From Chromera velia (lineage: Eukaryota; Sar; Chromeraceae), in assembly GCA_018398765.1 (NCBI GenBank), contig JAHBMJ010000054.1, positions 10,001-30,000 of the forward strand: a stretch of 20,000 nt of DNA, in the 5' to 3' direction. The notes below the pieces were generated by a model. It was not told where the DNA came from and did no database searches. It was given only the letters and a program-made list of their open reading frames with translations. Positions 17,539-20,000 of the stretch are shown here, one piece after another; the stretch's first letter is position 1, and each line of letters begins with the position of its first letter. Made by a program: the position numbers and the translations under genes.

Positions 17539-17656
17539 CTCCGGAGCAAGGCCTTCGGCATATGTTCGCAGCCCCTCATCAGCAAGTTGGCTTGTCAGGC
17601 GGTCTTTTGCAGTCGTTTCCTGTCGGACTGCAAAAGCATCCCTGAGAAGACCTTGC
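17539..17656 (-). CDS. Tandemly duplicated exon, copy 1
   Basis: Between acceptor CTTTTGCACAG and donor GAG|GTCAGC, 118 nt reading QGLLRDAFAVRQETTAKDRL, TSQLADEGLRTYAEGLAPE. The frame stays open past the donor to TAA at 17443 (FGFEVFTIALNAIKF), so a terminal exon ending there is an alternative. The family is not recognised. Confidence 0.4.
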
Positions 17657-17778
17657 CTGTGCAAAAGCGTGCAATGCTACTATTGCTGTTGTTTATGAAT
17701 ACGTGAAGAGAATTTAATGGCATTTAAAGCAATGGTGAACACTTCAAAGCCAGATTTAGGATCTTTCGAAGCGCTGAC

Positions 17779-17896
17779 CTCCAGAGCAAGGCCTTTGGCA
17801 TATGTTCGCAGCCCCTCATCAGCAAGTCGGCTTGTCAGGCGGTCTTTTGCAGTCGTTTCCTGTCGGACTGCAAAAGCATCCCTGAAAAGACCTTGC
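17779..17896 (-). CDS. Tandemly duplicated exon, copy 2
   Basis: Same exon 240 bp upstream in transcription, with QGLFRDAFAVRQETTAKDRL, TSRLADEGLRTYAKGLALE. Acceptor and donor dinucleotides are conserved. Because 118 nt is not a multiple of three, using both copies in one transcript shifts the frame; they could only be alternatives, or one is dead. Confidence 0.38.
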
Positions 17897-18059
17897 CTGC
17901 ACAAAAGCGTGCAATGCTACTATTACTGTTGTTTATGAATACGTGTATACCAAAGAAAAGAAAGCACACAATTAGATAGATAGACAGAGACACCAATACA
18001 TACTGCAGAGATGATTCGATGCTAGAATCAGATAGGCAGACCATATGGTTTGAATTCTT

Positions 18060-18572
18060 TTTGGGGGGGGCGGACAGAGAGAGACCGACCGACCGACAGA
18101 CCTAGCCGACAGACAGACAAACAGTCAGACTGACAGACCATATGGTTTCTTTTCCTTCTCTTCTTCATGAATACAATGGAGAGTCAGACTAACAGACTAT
18201 ATGTTTTCTTTACCTCCTCTTCTTCATGAGTACAACGGGTAGTCAGAGAGACAGACCTAGGTGATAGACAGACAGAAAGATAGCCTTAGATAGACAAACA
18301 GACAGACAGACAGGCAGACAGGGAGACAGGCAGACAGACAGACAGAAAGACAAAGAGACTGAAGACTCAGAGATAGAGAGATAGAGAAACAGAGAGACAG
18401 AGAGACAGACAGACAGAGAGACAGACAGACAGATAGACAGACAAACAGACAGATAGACAGATAGACAGATAGACAAACAGACAGACAGATAGACTATATC
18501 GTCTTTTCTTCACTTCACCTTTTCCAAATCGCTTCCTTTCTTTCAAATAGACAGGCAGACAGACAGACAGAT

Positions 18573-18611
<39 letters not shown>

Positions 18612-18720
18612 GAGACTGAGAGAGAGAGAGACAGAGAAACAGAGAGACAGAGAGACAGCCAGACAATCAGACAGATAGACAGACAGATAGACAGAGAGAC
18701 AGACAGACAGACAGACAGAG
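18060..18720. repeat. GACA/GATA satellite region with an interspersed unit of about 60 bp
   Basis: Long CAGA/GACA arrays with GATA variants run at 18070-18135, 18240-18495 and 18549-18719. Between them a unit starting ACAGAC(C/T)ATATG, with a TTTC/CTTC-rich body and TCTTCATGA(A/G)TACAA, appears at 18133 and 18193; partial versions lie near 18035 and 18485. The open frames here are repeat artefacts. Confidence 0.92.
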
Positions 18721-20000
18721 TTCTTCCTGCTATTGTCCTTCTCCAACCGTTGAGCCCTTGTGGCTGCACGACATCTTTTTTTAGAGAGCGAGAAGGAGAA
18801 AGGTGAAATTCAATGAAGGAAAAGAACAAAAGAAACAGAGTCCGATCCTGCTGGTGATCATTCCTGGAGGAAAAAGAGAAGAGAGGGGGTGGGGCAAAGG
18901 TCGGGCAAACGAACTGATAGGGATTCATTTGTGTATGCCCTCTAACTTCCTAGGCTTCCTGCTTTCCCGTTTACCTCTCTTTCCCGCCTTCAGCCCTCTT
19001 TCTCATCTTTCGTACGAGCGACATATGCAGAAAAAAAAAGATTCTCAAGAGTCCAGATAAAGACGGACAAAATTCTACCTTACGCTTTGTGAATTTCTAT
19101 ATAAATCGCAGTCGCTGTGATGCAACGCGTCTTGATATTAATAAAGGAAAAGCAATAAAAGGATTCTCAGCCAGGAACCACCTTTCTTCTAACAATACTC
19201 GAAGAAAAACGCTGATGAAAAAAGGCGTAGATATTGGAAGAAGCGCACGAGAAACCAAAAAAAGAACTGTGCTTATATTTTACATCGATTCAGATTTGTG
19301 TTTTCACTGGTGCAAATCTTTTAAATGAATTTGTTGACCACCGCACTACTGGTATGCATGCATTTGGCTGTTTACAGCTGTTCATGTAGCCGCTATTCGT
19401 TTGCAATTTGTTTAAATTTATTTGTTTGCTTGATGGACTGATTGACTATCTCTCTTTTAGTCCCTTACCAGGACCGATATGCTGGCAGTGCGCTTGAATT
19501 GTGTATGCATATGAAAATTTTAATGCATGGATCTTTTTTCGATCGATCGCCCCGTTTGGATCCAACGAATCAATCAATCAATAGATCAATCTGCCTGTCC
19601 AATCAATCAATGTTTCTATAAATTTTTATAATATTTTTTTAAAACTTTTTTGTATAAGGTTTTAGTGATTGACACACATGTTTCAGATCTGGATAGGTTT
19701 AAGACTTTAAGTTTAAGCTTTTAAAGTAAGAAAAAAATAAATGAAAAAAAAAAAAGATCCATGTGTTTCTAAATCTATGCTATAAATTGTAAGTTTAACT
19801 TTTAATATGTTTGTATATCTTTAGAGTAACACTACTATAGTATTATATTACTACTATATTATACGTATGCTTAATGAATGTAACAACTTTAAATTTTATT
19901 TCAAACGATTGAAATGAACTGTAGACTATGTTTGTTATCATTGCACTTCAATATGATGAATGAATAATTTAAGGCGGTTAAGGCCAGTGATCCACCACTT
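18721..20000. other. No supported gene; AT-rich towards the end
   Basis: 18721-19330 is mixed composition with open frames up to 85 codons but no splice support. 19540-19610 has GATCGATCG and repeated AATCAATCAAT. From 19610 on it is AT-rich with A runs. I see no RNA gene or element ends. Confidence 0.5.

Larger units (their letters stand above)
17464..17943. repeat. 240-bp tandem duplication, two copies
   Basis: 17464-17703 and 17704-17943 align without gaps with 8 differences by eye, all transitions. Both copies end TTTATGAATACG. The unit contains one whole candidate exon with its splice sites. Confidence 0.93.

Noticed and set aside
18060..18720. CRISPR-like array of repeats and spacers
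   Set aside because: The repeats are simple tetranucleotides with no constant repeat-spacer length, and the DNA is eukaryotic.
18243..18746. Long frames of VCLSVCLS peptide on the minus strand
   Set aside because: GACA/CAGA tetranucleotide repeat artefacts.

Overview
The window is eukaryotic nuclear DNA. Genes are split by GT-AG introns, long di- and tetranucleotide arrays are frequent, AT-rich spacers run to 1-2 kb, and large inverted-repeat mobile elements are present. There are no operons, ribosome binding sites, tRNA, rRNA or CRISPR features. A repeat-rich protist or alga (for example a chromerid-like alveolate) would fit, but the sequence alone does not prove this. All gene models were built by eye from reading frames, splice sites and phase.

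Layout. (1) 134-4738, minus strand: a multi-exon gene for an unrecognised membrane protein of about 406 residues, with introns full of microsatellites. It contains a near-perfect 0.78-kb duplication on either side of a single N at 2221, almost certainly two overlapping contig ends. (2) 4779-5740: a 962-bp non-autonomous DNA transposon with hAT-like features (CAAT(G/A)CCTGTAAAGC termini and 8-bp flanking repeats). (3) 5741-7534: AT-rich spacer. (4) 7543-14998: the main item, a 7.46-kb element with diverged terminal inverted repeats starting CTAGGG and a perfect 8-bp flanking duplication GCTGAGCG. It holds two convergent genes, 8075-9564 (+) and 12785-14302 (-), whose upstream DNA and first codons belong to the inverted repeats, so the two proteins start alike and then diverge. 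I recognise neither protein. Between the genes lies a second inverted repeat, 9948-12674, with arms of about 955 bp, possibly a nested foldback element. (5) 15029-15181: a possible plus-strand exon, followed by AT-rich spacer. (6) 16260-17896, minus strand: a two-exon gene model of 188 residues, plus a terminal exon and a tandemly duplicated exon of an upstream gene or of the same gene. (7) 18060-18720: GACA/GATA satellite, then unannotated sequence to the end.

The most interesting items are the two-gene element, which fits no transposon family I can name, and the behaviour of its genes. The right-hand gene keeps one reading frame over 360 codons despite five in-frame stops. The left-hand gene is interrupted by a 23-bp AGGT-containing tandem duplication that could itself be read as a GT-AG intron. 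These are either decayed copies or genes with extremely short introns; transcript data would decide.
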